From CAMQRS01 sp964370645 (GTDB lineage Bacteria; Bacillota_I; Bacilli_A; Erysipelotrichales; Erysipelotrichaceae), in assembly GCA_964370645.1 (NCBI GenBank), contig CAYJJS010000017.1, positions 1-35,945 of the forward strand: a stretch of DNA of 35,945 nt, read 5' to 3'. The position numbers were made by a program, and so were the translations under genes. Positions 14,411-21,798 of the stretch are shown here, piece by piece (within the stretch, counting starts at the first letter, position 1; the number at the start of each line of letters is the position of its first letter). The notes under the pieces are model-generated. The model had not been told where the DNA came from. It did no database searches and worked only from the letters and a program-made list of their open reading frames with translations.

Positions 14411-15323
14411 TTTTGTTATATATGAAAATGATGCTGGTCAGCGTGTAGATAAGTTTTTGATGAAAACAATGCCAAAGCTTCCAAAGTCGCTAATGTATAA
14501 AAGTATTCGTAATAAAAAGATAAAAGTAAATCGTAAACGATGCGAAATATCACAACGTTTAGAAGTAGATGATGAAGTACAATGTTTTATTAGTGAAGAA
14601 TTTTTTGAAAATGACATTGATACTTCTTTTTTAAATGTGAAGGGTCAATTGGATATTGTGTATGAAGATGAGAATATTATCATTATGAATAAAGAGGTTG
14701 GTCTTTTGGTTCACAGCAATGAACACGAGCAAGTGGAAACACTAGTGAATCGTATGAAGTTTTACTTGTATAGTAAAAATGAATATGATTACACTTTGCA
14801 GCAAAGCTTTGCACCTTCTTTATGTCATCGTATTGATCGGAATACACAAGGATTTGTTATCGGTGCTAAAAATGCGCAAGCACTGAGAAGTATGAATGAA
14901 GCAATTAAATTACATTGTCTACAAAAAAAGTATTTGTGCATTGTAGAAGGTAAAATGGATACCAAAGAGGCTTGTGTAAGTGCATATCATAAGAAGGAAA
15001 ATCAACAGGTAGATATTTGTTGGAAATATAGAGAAGGGTATAAGGAAATTATCACAAAATATAAGGTGTTAAAAGAGAGTAAAGGACTTTCATTTGTAGA
15101 GGTGGAATTGATTAGTGGAAAATCACATCAAATTCGTGCGTTGTTTGCTTTTTTAAATCATCCATTGTATGGTGACACACGTTATCGTGCCAAAAAAAGA
15201 GAATACCCTTATCAGGCGTTATGTGCATATAAATTGCACTTCAACGATATGCCAAAACCATTAGAAAATTTAAATGGTAAACAATTTGAGATTAAAGATA
15301 TAGACTTTTTATCAATTCTTTGA
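14403..15323 (+). CDS. RluA-family 23S rRNA pseudouridine synthase
   Basis: A 306-residue enzyme that isomerises specific uridines in RNA, probably 23S rRNA. An N-terminal S4 RNA-binding domain (about 10-65, VDKFLMKTMPKLPKS) is followed by the catalytic domain. The catalytic aspartate is D145 in HRIDRNTQG, and the RLU signature continues to SGKSHQIRALFAFLNHPLYGD. The ATG at 14403 is preferred over the upstream in-frame ATG because GGAG lies at suitable spacing and the start overlaps the PAP2 stop. It could be RluC- or RluD-type, and the target position cannot be named. Its stop codon lies in a terminator-like hairpin. Confidence 0.94.
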   Translation: MRNFVIYENDAGQRVDKFLMKTMPKLPKSLMYKSIRNKKIKVNRKRCEISQRLEVDDEVQCFISEEFFENDIDTSFLNVKGQLDIVYEDENIIIMNKEVGLLVHSNEHEQVETLVNRMKFYLYSKNEYDYTLQQSFAPSLCHRIDRNTQGFVIGAKNAQALRSMNEAIKLHCLQKKYLCIVEGKMDTKEACVSAYHKKENQQVDICWKYREGYKEIITKYKVLKESKGLSFVEVELISGKSHQIRALFAFLNHPLYGDTRYRAKKREYPYQALCAYKLHFNDMPKPLENLNGKQFEIKDIDFLSIL

Positions 15324-15337
15324 TAAAGTCTTTTTTT
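15302..15337 (+). terminator. Terminator overlapping the end of the RluA gene
   Basis: AGACTTT(TT)ATCAA pairs with TTGATAAAGTCT with a 2-nt bulge and runs into seven T. The stop codon of the pseudouridine synthase is within the stem. It may be only partly efficient, since rimO follows closely. Confidence 0.65.
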
Positions 15338-15355
15338 GAAGAGTGAGGAAAAAAT

Positions 15356-16657
15356 ATGAAGATAGGATTTGTTGCGTTAGGGTGTAGTAAAAATTTAGTA
15401 GATAGTGAAAATATGATGGGAATGATTCGTGATGGGGGGCATACGTTAGTAAATGATCCAAGTGATGCTGAGGCGATTATTGTAAATACTTGTGGATTCA
15501 TTGATCCAGCAAAAGAGGAAGCCATTAATACAATTTTAGAAATGGCACAATACAAAGCGGATAAATTAAGAAAATTAATTGTTGTAGGGTGTTTGGCGCA
15601 GCGATATAAATCGCAGCTAGAAGATGAAATGCATGAAGTGGATCGATTTATTAGTATTGCTGAATATGGACGTTTACATGAAATATTAGAGGAAGAGTTG
15701 AATATCAAATTGAATATTTATGGTAAGGGTGATCGCTTATTGAGTGGTAAACCTTGGAGTGCGTATTTAAAAATCGCAGAAGGTTGTAGCAATGGGTGTA
15801 CATATTGTGCGATTCCTCTAATTCGCGGTGGGAATGTTTCGTATCCATTAGATAAAATCGTAGATGAAGCAAAACTTTTAGCGAGTAAAGGTGTAAAAGA
15901 GCTTGTGTTAATTGCACAAGATACAACAAAATATGGAGCAGATTTGGCCCAAAATATTGATTTATTAGATATTTTAAATGCTTGTAATGCGATTGAGGGG
16001 TTTCATTGGATACGTGTATTGTATATGTACCCAGATGAAATTAGTGATCGTTTGATTGAAGGTATGGCTAAATTAGATAAGGTATTGCCATATTTTGATA
16101 TTCCAATGCAACATGTAAATGCACATATGTTACAAGCTATGAATCGTAGAGGAAGTAAGGAAGAAGTGAAGGAAACAATTGCGAAGATACGTAGTCGTTT
16201 TGCACATCCTACTTTACGAACTACTTATATTGTTGGTTTTCCTCAAGAGAGTCAAGAACAATTTGAGGAAATGATGGATTTTGTTAGAGAAGTAAAGTGG
16301 AATAGTATGGGGGCATTTACGTATTCTCCAGAAGAGGATACAAAAGCAGCGTTGATGGATGATCAAATTTCAGAAATAGAAAAACAAAAAAGATTAGATC
16401 AATTAATGCAATTACAACGTGAAATTTCTTTATCGAATATGACACAACTGATGGATAGTGTCATTGAAGTGTTGGTTGAAAAACAAGATGGTTTAATGGG
16501 TAAATATTTTGGAAGAAGTGTTTATAATGCACCAGATGATGTGGATGGAAAAGTTATTTTCACAAGTGATAGAGTGATAGAGTTTGGAAGTTTTGTAAAA
16601 GTAAAGGTTACAAAAGTTACGCATTATGATGTGTATGGAGAAGAAGTTGATTCATAG
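15356..16657 (+). CDS. rimO: Ribosomal protein S12 methylthiotransferase RimO
   Basis: Radical-SAM enzyme that methylthiolates the conserved aspartate of ribosomal protein S12. The 433 residues show the N-terminal UPF0004 domain with three cluster cysteines C10, C46 and C79, the radical-SAM motif C144-x3-C148-x2-C151 in EGCSNGCTYC, and a C-terminal TRAM domain (about 370-433). The start FVALGCSKNLVDSE and AYLKIAEGC are characteristic of RimO rather than MiaB. GAGTGAGGA precedes the ATG. The next gene starts inside its last 32 nt. Confidence 0.96.
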   Translation: MKIGFVALGCSKNLVDSENMMGMIRDGGHTLVNDPSDAEAIIVNTCGFIDPAKEEAINTILEMAQYKADKLRKLIVVGCLAQRYKSQLEDEMHEVDRFISIAEYGRLHEILEEELNIKLNIYGKGDRLLSGKPWSAYLKIAEGCSNGCTYCAIPLIRGGNVSYPLDKIVDEAKLLASKGVKELVLIAQDTTKYGADLAQNIDLLDILNACNAIEGFHWIRVLYMYPDEISDRLIEGMAKLDKVLPYFDIPMQHVNAHMLQAMNRRGSKEEVKETIAKIRSRFAHPTLRTTYIVGFPQESQEQFEEMMDFVREVKWNSMGAFTYSPEEDTKAALMDDQISEIEKQKRLDQLMQLQREISLSNMTQLMDSVIEVLVEKQDGLMGKYFGRSVYNAPDDVDGKVIFTSDRVIEFGSFVKVKVTKVTHYDVYGEEVDS

Positions 16658-17126
16658 TTTTGCTCCTGTTATTGATAAGGGCTGTAAGATTCTTATTATA
16701 GGTTCCATCCCTTCGCTAACATCTTTAGGTAAACAAGAATATTATGGATACAAGCACAATCGTTTTTGGCCTATGATAGAGCGCTGTTTTCAAGTAAGCT
16801 TAATAACGTATCAAGATAAAATAGAGTGCCTTAAATCGCGTCATATTGCTTTATGGGATGTGATTCAAAGCTGTGAAAGAGAAGGTTCACTGGATAGTAA
16901 TATTAAAGGCAGTGTGTGTAATGATATAGAAGGGTTATTGAAACAATATCCAAGTATAAAATGCATATTATGCAATGGAAAAAAAAGTCATACGTTGTAT
17001 CAAAAACACTTTTCTCATTTACAAGTCAAGGTAATTAGTTTACCTTCAACAAGTAATGCAAATGCAACTATAAAAAAAGAAGAACTACTAAATACATGGA
17101 TAGAGCATATTCAAAACTATGTATAA
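16626..17126 (+). CDS. DNA-deoxyinosine glycosylase (UDG superfamily, family 6-like)
   Basis: A protein of up to 166 residues of the uracil-DNA-glycosylase superfamily that resembles the hypoxanthine-DNA glycosylases. Signature pieces in order: LIIGSIPSLTSLGKQEYYGYKHNRFWP (the GSxPS and YYG..N.FWP motifs), IALWDVIQSCEREGSLDSNI, a Rossmann-like ILCNGKKSH, and LPSTSNANA near the end. Members remove hypoxanthine, and sometimes uracil, from deaminated DNA. Possible starts are ATG at 16626, 16629 or 16635, all inside the 3' end of rimO in another frame. None has a strong ribosome-binding site, so coupling to rimO translation is likely. Confidence 0.9.
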   Translation: MMCMEKKLIHSFAPVIDKGCKILIIGSIPSLTSLGKQEYYGYKHNRFWPMIERCFQVSLITYQDKIECLKSRHIALWDVIQSCEREGSLDSNIKGSVCNDIEGLLKQYPSIKCILCNGKKSHTLYQKHFSHLQVKVISLPSTSNANATIKKEELLNTWIEHIQNYV

Positions 17127-17137
17127 TAGTAGTTTTT

Positions 17138-17167
17138 TTGTTAGGATTCTTAATTGTTTTGGACAAT
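17138..17167 (+). promoter_or_regulatory. Possible weak promoter of the double-glycine peptide gene
   Basis: TTGTTA (17138-17143) and GACAAT (17162-17167) are 18 nt apart, 22 nt ahead of the peptide's start codon. Both boxes match the consensus only partly, and transcription could instead come from upstream, since no terminator separates the gene from the glycosylase. Confidence 0.35.
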
Positions 17168-17175
17168 AAGTAAGT

Positions 17176-17185
17176 AGGAGGTGAT
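17176..17185 (+). promoter_or_regulatory. Perfect Shine-Dalgarno sequence of the small peptide gene
   Basis: AGGAGGTGAT is complementary over ten bases to the usual 3' end of 16S rRNA. The AGGAGG core is 8 nt from the ATG at 17190. It decides the start and suggests strong translation. Confidence 0.85.
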
Positions 17186-17189
17186 TAGG

Positions 17190-17357
17190 ATGTGTAAAGC
17201 ATTATCACAAATAGAGATGAAAGAGTATAAAGGAGGAGTGGTTAGTTGGATTACGGCTTTATGTATTGCAGGTGGAGTGGCTGCTGTTTATAAGTTGCTT
17301 TTTTCTGGTAGAGGTTCTGTTAGTATTGGACCATTTCGTGCAACTTGGGGAAACTAG
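17190..17357 (+). CDS. Small double-glycine leader peptide precursor (bacteriocin- or pheromone-like)
   Basis: A 55-residue ORF that begins MCKALSQIEMKEYKGG. Counting back from the double glycine, it has L-12, S-11, E-8, M-7, Y-4, G-2 and G-1, which fits the LSxxELxxIxGG leader cut by C39 peptidase/ABC exporters. The predicted mature part is 39 residues: a hydrophobic, possibly helical segment with an AGGVAAVYKLL run, then FSGRGSVSIG and an aromatic end PFRATWGN. It has one Cys (C25 of the precursor) and so cannot form an internal disulfide. Upstream is the glycosylase gene; 44 nt downstream is the SPOR-like gene. No exporter, immunity or kinase gene is in the window. Known class II bacteriocins and peptide pheromones share the leader; the mature sequence is not one I recognise. 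Confidence 0.75.
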   Translation: MCKALSQIEMKEYKGGVVSWITALCIAGGVAAVYKLLFSGRGSVSIGPFRATWGN

Positions 17358-17401
17358 TTCTTAATGTTTCTTTCTAACATATATTGTATAGGGAGGAACT
17401 T

Positions 17402-17830
17402 ATGAATAAATTGAAGCGACAATGTGTGGAAGCTTTTGCCTATGCATTATTATTTACGCTTATCTACGTTGGTGTATTTCACTACTACATTCCCTCAGCG
17501 GATACATCTAAAACGACACTGCACGTAAATCAACTCGGATTGTACGCTGAATTGGAAAATGCGAAGCAAGTACAAGAGACAATGCAAAATGTAGATATAC
17601 ATACATACATTTACCAAGCAGATGGATTGTATGTCATTGTGAGTGGGGTGTTTGAAGATAAGCAACAAAGTGATGCAAATGGAGAAGTATTATCTTCTCT
17701 GGACTATTCTTATGTACAAAAATCATTTGAAATAAAAGATGAAATAATATTGGAATCGATTGAGAACGAAGACTATCAAAGTGCTCTAGATCGTATTGGA
17801 GAACAAAGTGAAAGTGACGAATCAAAATGA
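17402..17830 (+). CDS. SPOR-like single-pass membrane protein
   Basis: A 142-residue protein with a cytoplasmic N-terminus, one membrane helix (about 11-30) and an outer domain resembling a SPOR repeat: NQLGLYAELENAKQVQETM, then YIYQADGLYVIVSGVFEDKQQ (about 43-95), followed by an acidic tail. SPOR domains bind denuded glycan strands at division or engulfment septa. GGGAGG sits 5 nt before the ATG at 17402. It precedes radC, where Bacillus has spoIIB (also a SPOR protein) and maf. The family match is by pattern and weak in identity. Its 3' end overlaps radC by 23 nt. Confidence 0.7.
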   Translation: MNKLKRQCVEAFAYALLFTLIYVGVFHYYIPSADTSKTTLHVNQLGLYAELENAKQVQETMQNVDIHTYIYQADGLYVIVSGVFEDKQQSDANGEVLSSLDYSYVQKSFEIKDEIILESIENEDYQSALDRIGEQSESDESK

Positions 17831-18476
17831 TATGCCAAGAGAGCGCGCCTTGCAAAAAGGTGTTGAATCATTAGATAATCGAAGTCTTTTAGCATTATTA
17901 TTGCAAAGTGGAACGAAGTATATGGATGTCTTTGAAATGGCGGATACATTGTTGAAGCAACTACATGGAGTAGAGGGACTTTATACATGTACCTATGCAC
18001 AATTGATTCAAGTGAAGGGGATTCATAAAGCAAAGGCACTTAAGTTACTTGCTTGCATAGAACTGTCTAAGAGGATGATTACTTGCGAAATTCGACAAGG
18101 AGAAGAATTCCATTCTCCTCAAAAAATTTCGACGTATTTTAATCAGAAAATTGGATTTAAACAACAAGAACATTTTGCAATTGCTTTATTAGATGTGAAA
18201 AATAAACTTATATTCGATACGGTTTTATTTATAGGGACGATCAATTGTAGTGTCGTACATAGTCGTGATGTTTTCAAGTTGGCTATACAATATAATGCCT
18301 ATAGCTTTATCATTGTTCACAATCATCCCAGTGGGGACTGTATCCCAAGTGAACAAGACATTGCGCTAACTAGTAATTTACATAAAGCATCAAGTTTAAT
18401 GAATATAAAGTTATTGGATCATGTTATTGTATCGAAGAATCAATACTTTAGTTTTAAAGAAAATCAACTGTTATGA
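17808..18476 (+). CDS. radC: RadC/YsxA-family JAB metalloprotein
   Basis: About 222 residues. An N-terminal helix-hairpin-helix-like region (MPRERALQKGVESL through VKGIHKAKALKLLA) is followed by the JAB/MPN domain with H171-x-H173-P-S-G176-x7-D184 (HNHPSGDCIPSEQD), the zinc-binding JAMM motif. Despite its name a DNA-repair role is not established for this family. The start is uncertain: GTG at 17808 has GGAG at suitable spacing and overlaps the SPOR gene, while TTG 17796 and ATG 17832 are in the same frame. The overlap indicates translational coupling, and a terminator overlaps the stop codon. Confidence 0.92.
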   Translation: MKVTNQNDMPRERALQKGVESLDNRSLLALLLQSGTKYMDVFEMADTLLKQLHGVEGLYTCTYAQLIQVKGIHKAKALKLLACIELSKRMITCEIRQGEEFHSPQKISTYFNQKIGFKQQEHFAIALLDVKNKLIFDTVLFIGTINCSVVHSRDVFKLAIQYNAYSFIIVHNHPSGDCIPSEQDIALTSNLHKASSLMNIKLLDHVIVSKNQYFSFKENQLL

Positions 18477-18499
18477 AAACAGTTGATTTATTATTTTTA
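18461..18499 (+). terminator. Terminator of the radC unit
   Basis: AAATCAACTGTT pairs with AACAGTTGATTT around a short loop that contains the radC stop codon, then TATTATTTTTATT follows. Confidence 0.75.
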
Positions 18500-18528
18500 T
18501 TGAGCCTACACTCAAATTAGTTTATAAT
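18500..18528 (+). promoter_or_regulatory. Promoter of the mreC-minD-spoIVF unit
   Basis: TTGAGC (18500-18505), a 17-nt spacer and a perfect TATAAT (18523-18528) directly follow the radC terminator. This gives mreC onward its own transcription, with no room for mreB. Confidence 0.8.
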
Positions 18529-18554
18529 AACAATATTGAAAAGTAGGTGTGAAA

Positions 18555-19406
18555 ATGAAATTAAGGAATGTACCCGATGAAGTGAAACGTTTTAGTTTAT
18601 TTCAAAAAATAATAATATCATTCATTGCTCTTTTTATATCTTTTGGTATATTCACTTATGTGAGTGGGCCCAATATAATTAGCAATAATGCGAGTGAATT
18701 ATTTACAAATATAAAATATGCACTGATTATTAACCCAGCTAATACAATACAAAATTGGATAGCGCATCTATCTTCTTTGGATATGGTATATGAGGAAAAT
18801 GAAGCGTTGAGACAAAGTATTGCTTCGCAAGACATGTATAAAGCTGAATTGGACAAAAAAACAGAAGAATTGAAAGAGTTAGAAGAATTAATGGAGTTTA
18901 ATAGCGAGTCAAGTTATATTAAACATTATGCGAGTGTTGTTTCTATGGATGTGTCTACATGGAACAAAAGCATTACTCTAAATAAAGGAGAAGTTGATGG
19001 TGTACAGGTGGATATGGCTGTAGTAAGTAGTAAAGGGCTTATTGGAAAAGTAATATCTGTGAGTGAGAGCACAAGTGTGGTAAAGTTATTAAACAGTGAT
19101 TCAAATGATATGAGTGTTGCAGTCGATGTGCAGTTGGAAGAAGGATATACCTCAGGTATCCTACAATATTATGATAATGAAAATAATACTTACGTAGTAC
19201 AGGTGTACGACACGAATGTAGAACTGGAAGAGGGAATGCAAATCATTACGTCTGGAAAAGGTGGGATATTTCCTTCTGGTGTACTTGTTGGAGAAGTTAT
19301 AGAAGTAGAAGATCTGTATACTTCTAAAGGAAAAGTAGTAACTGTAAAACCAAGTGTTGATTTTAATAACTTTGATTATGTAGCCATATTAGAGGTTGAA
19401 TCATGA
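18555..19406 (+). CDS. mreC: Rod shape-determining protein MreC
   Basis: A 283-residue membrane-anchored scaffold of the elongation machinery. A cytoplasmic N-terminus (about 1-17) is followed by one helix (about 18-38), a coiled coil (about 75-110, rich in Glu, Lys and Leu) and the two beta-barrel MreC domain (about 120-283) with ASVVSMDVSTWNKSITLNKG and the late GKGGIFPSGVLVGEV motif. ATG 18555 follows TAGGTG at good spacing; GTG 18549 is possible. The mreC stop overlaps the mreD start (ATGA). mreB, which normally precedes mreC, is absent here. Confidence 0.95.
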   Translation: MKLRNVPDEVKRFSLFQKIIISFIALFISFGIFTYVSGPNIISNNASELFTNIKYALIINPANTIQNWIAHLSSLDMVYEENEALRQSIASQDMYKAELDKKTEELKELEELMEFNSESSYIKHYASVVSMDVSTWNKSITLNKGEVDGVQVDMAVVSSKGLIGKVISVSESTSVVKLLNSDSNDMSVAVDVQLEEGYTSGILQYYDNENNTYVVQVYDTNVELEEGMQIITSGKGGIFPSGVLVGEVIEVEDLYTSKGKVVTVKPSVDFNNFDYVAILEVES

Positions 19407-19942
19407 TTGCTTATTTATTCGTGATATTTGCCTTTTGTATAGATTTAGTAATTTCTACATGGTTTACTCCGTTATTTGTTCCAACATCTATGTATTTTGT
19501 ATCAAATGTTGCTTTTTGTGCAATGATTATTAGTATTCGTAAAATGAATCTTTTGGACTCATATTTATTATGTATGTTTTGTGGAATTGTTTACGATACC
19601 CTTTTTGCTCAAACATTTTTACTTTATTTTGTAATTTACAGTATTATTTGTTTTATTGCTAAAATATGGATGCGACATGTGAATAATAGTGTTATTGAAA
19701 ATATTTTACTCTGTATTTCGACACTTTTCATCAAAGAACTTATTGTATACTCATATATGTTAATTACTAGTCATACTATCATGAGTATATCTACATGGCT
19801 TACCAATAGAATGTCTCTAACACTCTTAGTGAATGCACTTCTAGTTAGTCTTATTGTATTTTTATCTTATGTAAAAGATGACTATATGAAACAACGTGAA
19901 GTAAAACTAAGAAAAGAGGAACGTTTACCATGGATGCATTAA
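19403..19942 (+). CDS. mreD: Rod shape-determining protein MreD
   Basis: A 179-residue, almost wholly hydrophobic protein with about five to six helices, the polytopic partner of MreC in the elongasome. The sequence itself is weakly conserved in this family. The assignment rests on its length, the helix pattern (with LLDSYLLCMFCGIVYDTLFA as the central conserved-type stretch) and its position between mreC and minC. It starts at ATG 19403, overlapping the mreC stop by 4 nt, and its end overlaps minC by 13 nt. Confidence 0.88.
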   Translation: MIAYLFVIFAFCIDLVISTWFTPLFVPTSMYFVSNVAFCAMIISIRKMNLLDSYLLCMFCGIVYDTLFAQTFLLYFVIYSIICFIAKIWMRHVNNSVIENILLCISTLFIKELIVYSYMLITSHTIMSISTWLTNRMSLTLLVNALLVSLIVFLSYVKDDYMKQREVKLRKEERLPWMH

Positions 19943-20466
19943 AAATTAAATATAAAGATAACCGTTATAAGATTGTGTGTCATACATATGATTTTTCATT
20001 ATTTTTGAATGAACTAGAAAACAGGTTGAAAAATGATTTTTTTAAAGAACATCGTTTTTCAGCTTGTTTTTCTTTTCCATTTTCCTTAGATGAAAAACAA
20101 TTGTTTGACCTATACTTAATTTGTGAATATTGTGATATTTTAATATATGAATTGGATTGCAATTTTGCCTATTCTCAACTTAAGTGTGAACAGCAAGTGT
20201 TTGATCCGCTTGGCTCATATACAATTTATCAAGATAGTATTTATTTAGGAGATATAGAACGCGGTGTACAAATTCAGTGTGCCGCCAATTTGTATGTGTT
20301 GGGAGAGGTTCGTGGTAGTATTGATTTAGTTTATAAGCATGTTAGTGTAAAAGCAGCATCTTTTAATGGAGCACAAATTCGTGGCTTTGATACAGCTTTT
20401 CATAAAACGACAAATTTTTCGCCATCTAGCGTTTACTATAAAGATGGTCAATGTACTTGTCATTAG
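19930..20466 (+). CDS. minC: Septum-site inhibitor MinC (short, divergent)
   Basis: A 178-residue protein, shorter than the roughly 220 of Bacillus MinC. The C-terminal beta-helix domain that binds MinD is recognisable at about 93-175: GSYTIYQDSIYLGDIERG, then ANLYVLGEVRGSID, then ASFNGAQIRGFDTAF, in the stepwise repeat typical of MinC_C. The N-terminal FtsZ-inhibiting part (1-85) keeps only a loose resemblance. Its position directly before minD supports the call. AGAGGAACG precedes the ATG, and the start overlaps the end of mreD. MinC with MinD blocks FtsZ rings away from mid-cell. Confidence 0.82.
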   Translation: MDALKIKYKDNRYKIVCHTYDFSLFLNELENRLKNDFFKEHRFSACFSFPFSLDEKQLFDLYLICEYCDILIYELDCNFAYSQLKCEQQVFDPLGSYTIYQDSIYLGDIERGVQIQCAANLYVLGEVRGSIDLVYKHVSVKAASFNGAQIRGFDTAFHKTTNFSPSSVYYKDGQCTCH

Positions 20467-20474
20467 GAGGGCTT

Positions 20475-21254
20475 ATGAAGGAAGTTATAGCGTTCACATC
20501 TGGAAAAGGTGGAGTTGGAAAGAGTAATACCGTTTTGAATATGGGGTATATACTTAGTGAAAAAGGATATTCGGTTTGTTTGGTTGATATGGATTTTGGA
20601 CTTCGAAATTTAGATATACTAATGGGGCTAGAAAATCGTGTCTTATATGATGTTAGTGATGTCATGCAGGCGCACTGTTCTTTGAAGCAGGCGTTGATTA
20701 AAGATAAACATCATGATAATTTATATTTATTAGCGGCGTGTAAAAACTTACAAATACAAAAAATACATAAAAAGGATATGCGACAAATTGTGCATGCGTT
20801 AAAAGAACAATTTGATTTCGTTTTATTAGATAGTGCGGCCGGACTGGAGGCTGGATTTCAAACGAGTTTGTATTGTGCGGATCGTGTTATTATGGTTGCC
20901 ACACTTGATCATACATCGCTACAGGATTGTGATCGTGTGATTGCTTTAGCAATGAAAGATGTCAATGATATTTCGCTTATATTAAATAAAGTGAATCCAA
21001 AATTAATTGATCGTGGGATTAGTGTTTCTGTTGCAGAGGCGATCTCTTATTTATCTATACCTTTGTTGGGAATTGTGTATGAAGATGAAGAAGTTTTGAG
21101 GTTCAACAATAAAGGAGTTCCTTTATTGTTGCATAAAAAGGAAATGACATACGAGTGTTTTCAAGTAATTCTTATGCGATTGTTGGGTGAAGATATGCCA
21201 CTTCCAAAGTTTCGCCAAAAATCGATTATGAAAAGAATGTTTAAGATGGCATAA
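20475..21254 (+). CDS. minD: Septum-site determining ATPase MinD
   Basis: A 259-residue ParA/MinD ATPase. The deviant Walker A motif is SGKGGVGKSN (9-18), with the signature lysine K11 and the ordinary K16. Switch regions follow at DMDFGLRNLDILMGLENR and LLDSAAGLEAGF. The last 13 residues (FRQKSIMKRMFKM area) can form the amphipathic membrane-targeting helix. ATG 20475 is preferred because AGGAGG lies just upstream; the longer in-frame reading starts inside minC. MinD recruits MinC to the membrane to position the division site. Confidence 0.96.
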   Translation: MKEVIAFTSGKGGVGKSNTVLNMGYILSEKGYSVCLVDMDFGLRNLDILMGLENRVLYDVSDVMQAHCSLKQALIKDKHHDNLYLLAACKNLQIQKIHKKDMRQIVHALKEQFDFVLLDSAAGLEAGFQTSLYCADRVIMVATLDHTSLQDCDRVIALAMKDVNDISLILNKVNPKLIDRGISVSVAEAISYLSIPLLGIVYEDEEVLRFNNKGVPLLLHKKEMTYECFQVILMRLLGEDMPLPKFRQKSIMKRMFKMA

Positions 21255-21291
21255 TTTAAGTTCTTCTTCATATTATGTAATAGGTGATAAT

Positions 21292-21798
21292 ATGAGAAGA
21301 AGAACACATCGAAAAGAAAAGAATCCAATGTTTCGTTTTACATTATTTTTAATGGCTGTAATCATATCTGTATTAGTGTATGCGATCAATGCAAAAACTG
21401 GAATGATTCATTTAGGGAGTTTGCAAAGTTTAAACATACAGAGTGTCGTTGATTTATTATGGTGGGAAAATGCCTTTCCTTCTAGCACACCTGTTTTAGA
21501 ACAACAAAATGAATACATACTTGTGGAAGGGAATACGTATACTAGTGACTCCAATCAAGTGCACACCTTATATGATGGGGTTGTTTTACTGATTGAAGAA
21601 GATAAGGTGCAGATTTTGTGTGATAATGGTTTGCAAATCACATATGGAGGATTAGTAAGTGTAGATGTGAAGGCGGATGAAAGAATATTAAAAAACGCAG
21701 CATTAGGAAGTGTTGAAAATACAGTTTCTATTACGATACTAAATGAAGCTGGAACATCTATGAGTGTAGATGAGGCGTATCAAGCATATGAGGATTAA
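21292..21798 (+). CDS. SpoIVFA-like membrane protein with degenerate M23 domain
   Basis: A 168-residue single-pass protein: a basic N-terminus (RRRTHRKEK), a helix at about 15-35, and an outer domain at about 85-168 resembling the LytM/M23 fold (LYDGVVLLIEEDKVQILCDNG, ITYGGLVSVDVKADERI, AALGSVENTVSI). The zinc ligands of active M23 peptidases (HxxxD and HxH) are not present. In Bacillus, SpoIVFA tethers and inhibits the protease SpoIVFB. The match to SpoIVFA rests on this architecture and on its position between minD and the M50 gene. Its 3' end overlaps that gene. Confidence 0.72.
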   Translation: MRRRTHRKEKNPMFRFTLFLMAVIISVLVYAINAKTGMIHLGSLQSLNIQSVVDLLWWENAFPSSTPVLEQQNEYILVEGNTYTSDSNQVHTLYDGVVLLIEEDKVQILCDNGLQITYGGLVSVDVKADERILKNAALGSVENTVSITILNEAGTSMSVDEAYQAYED

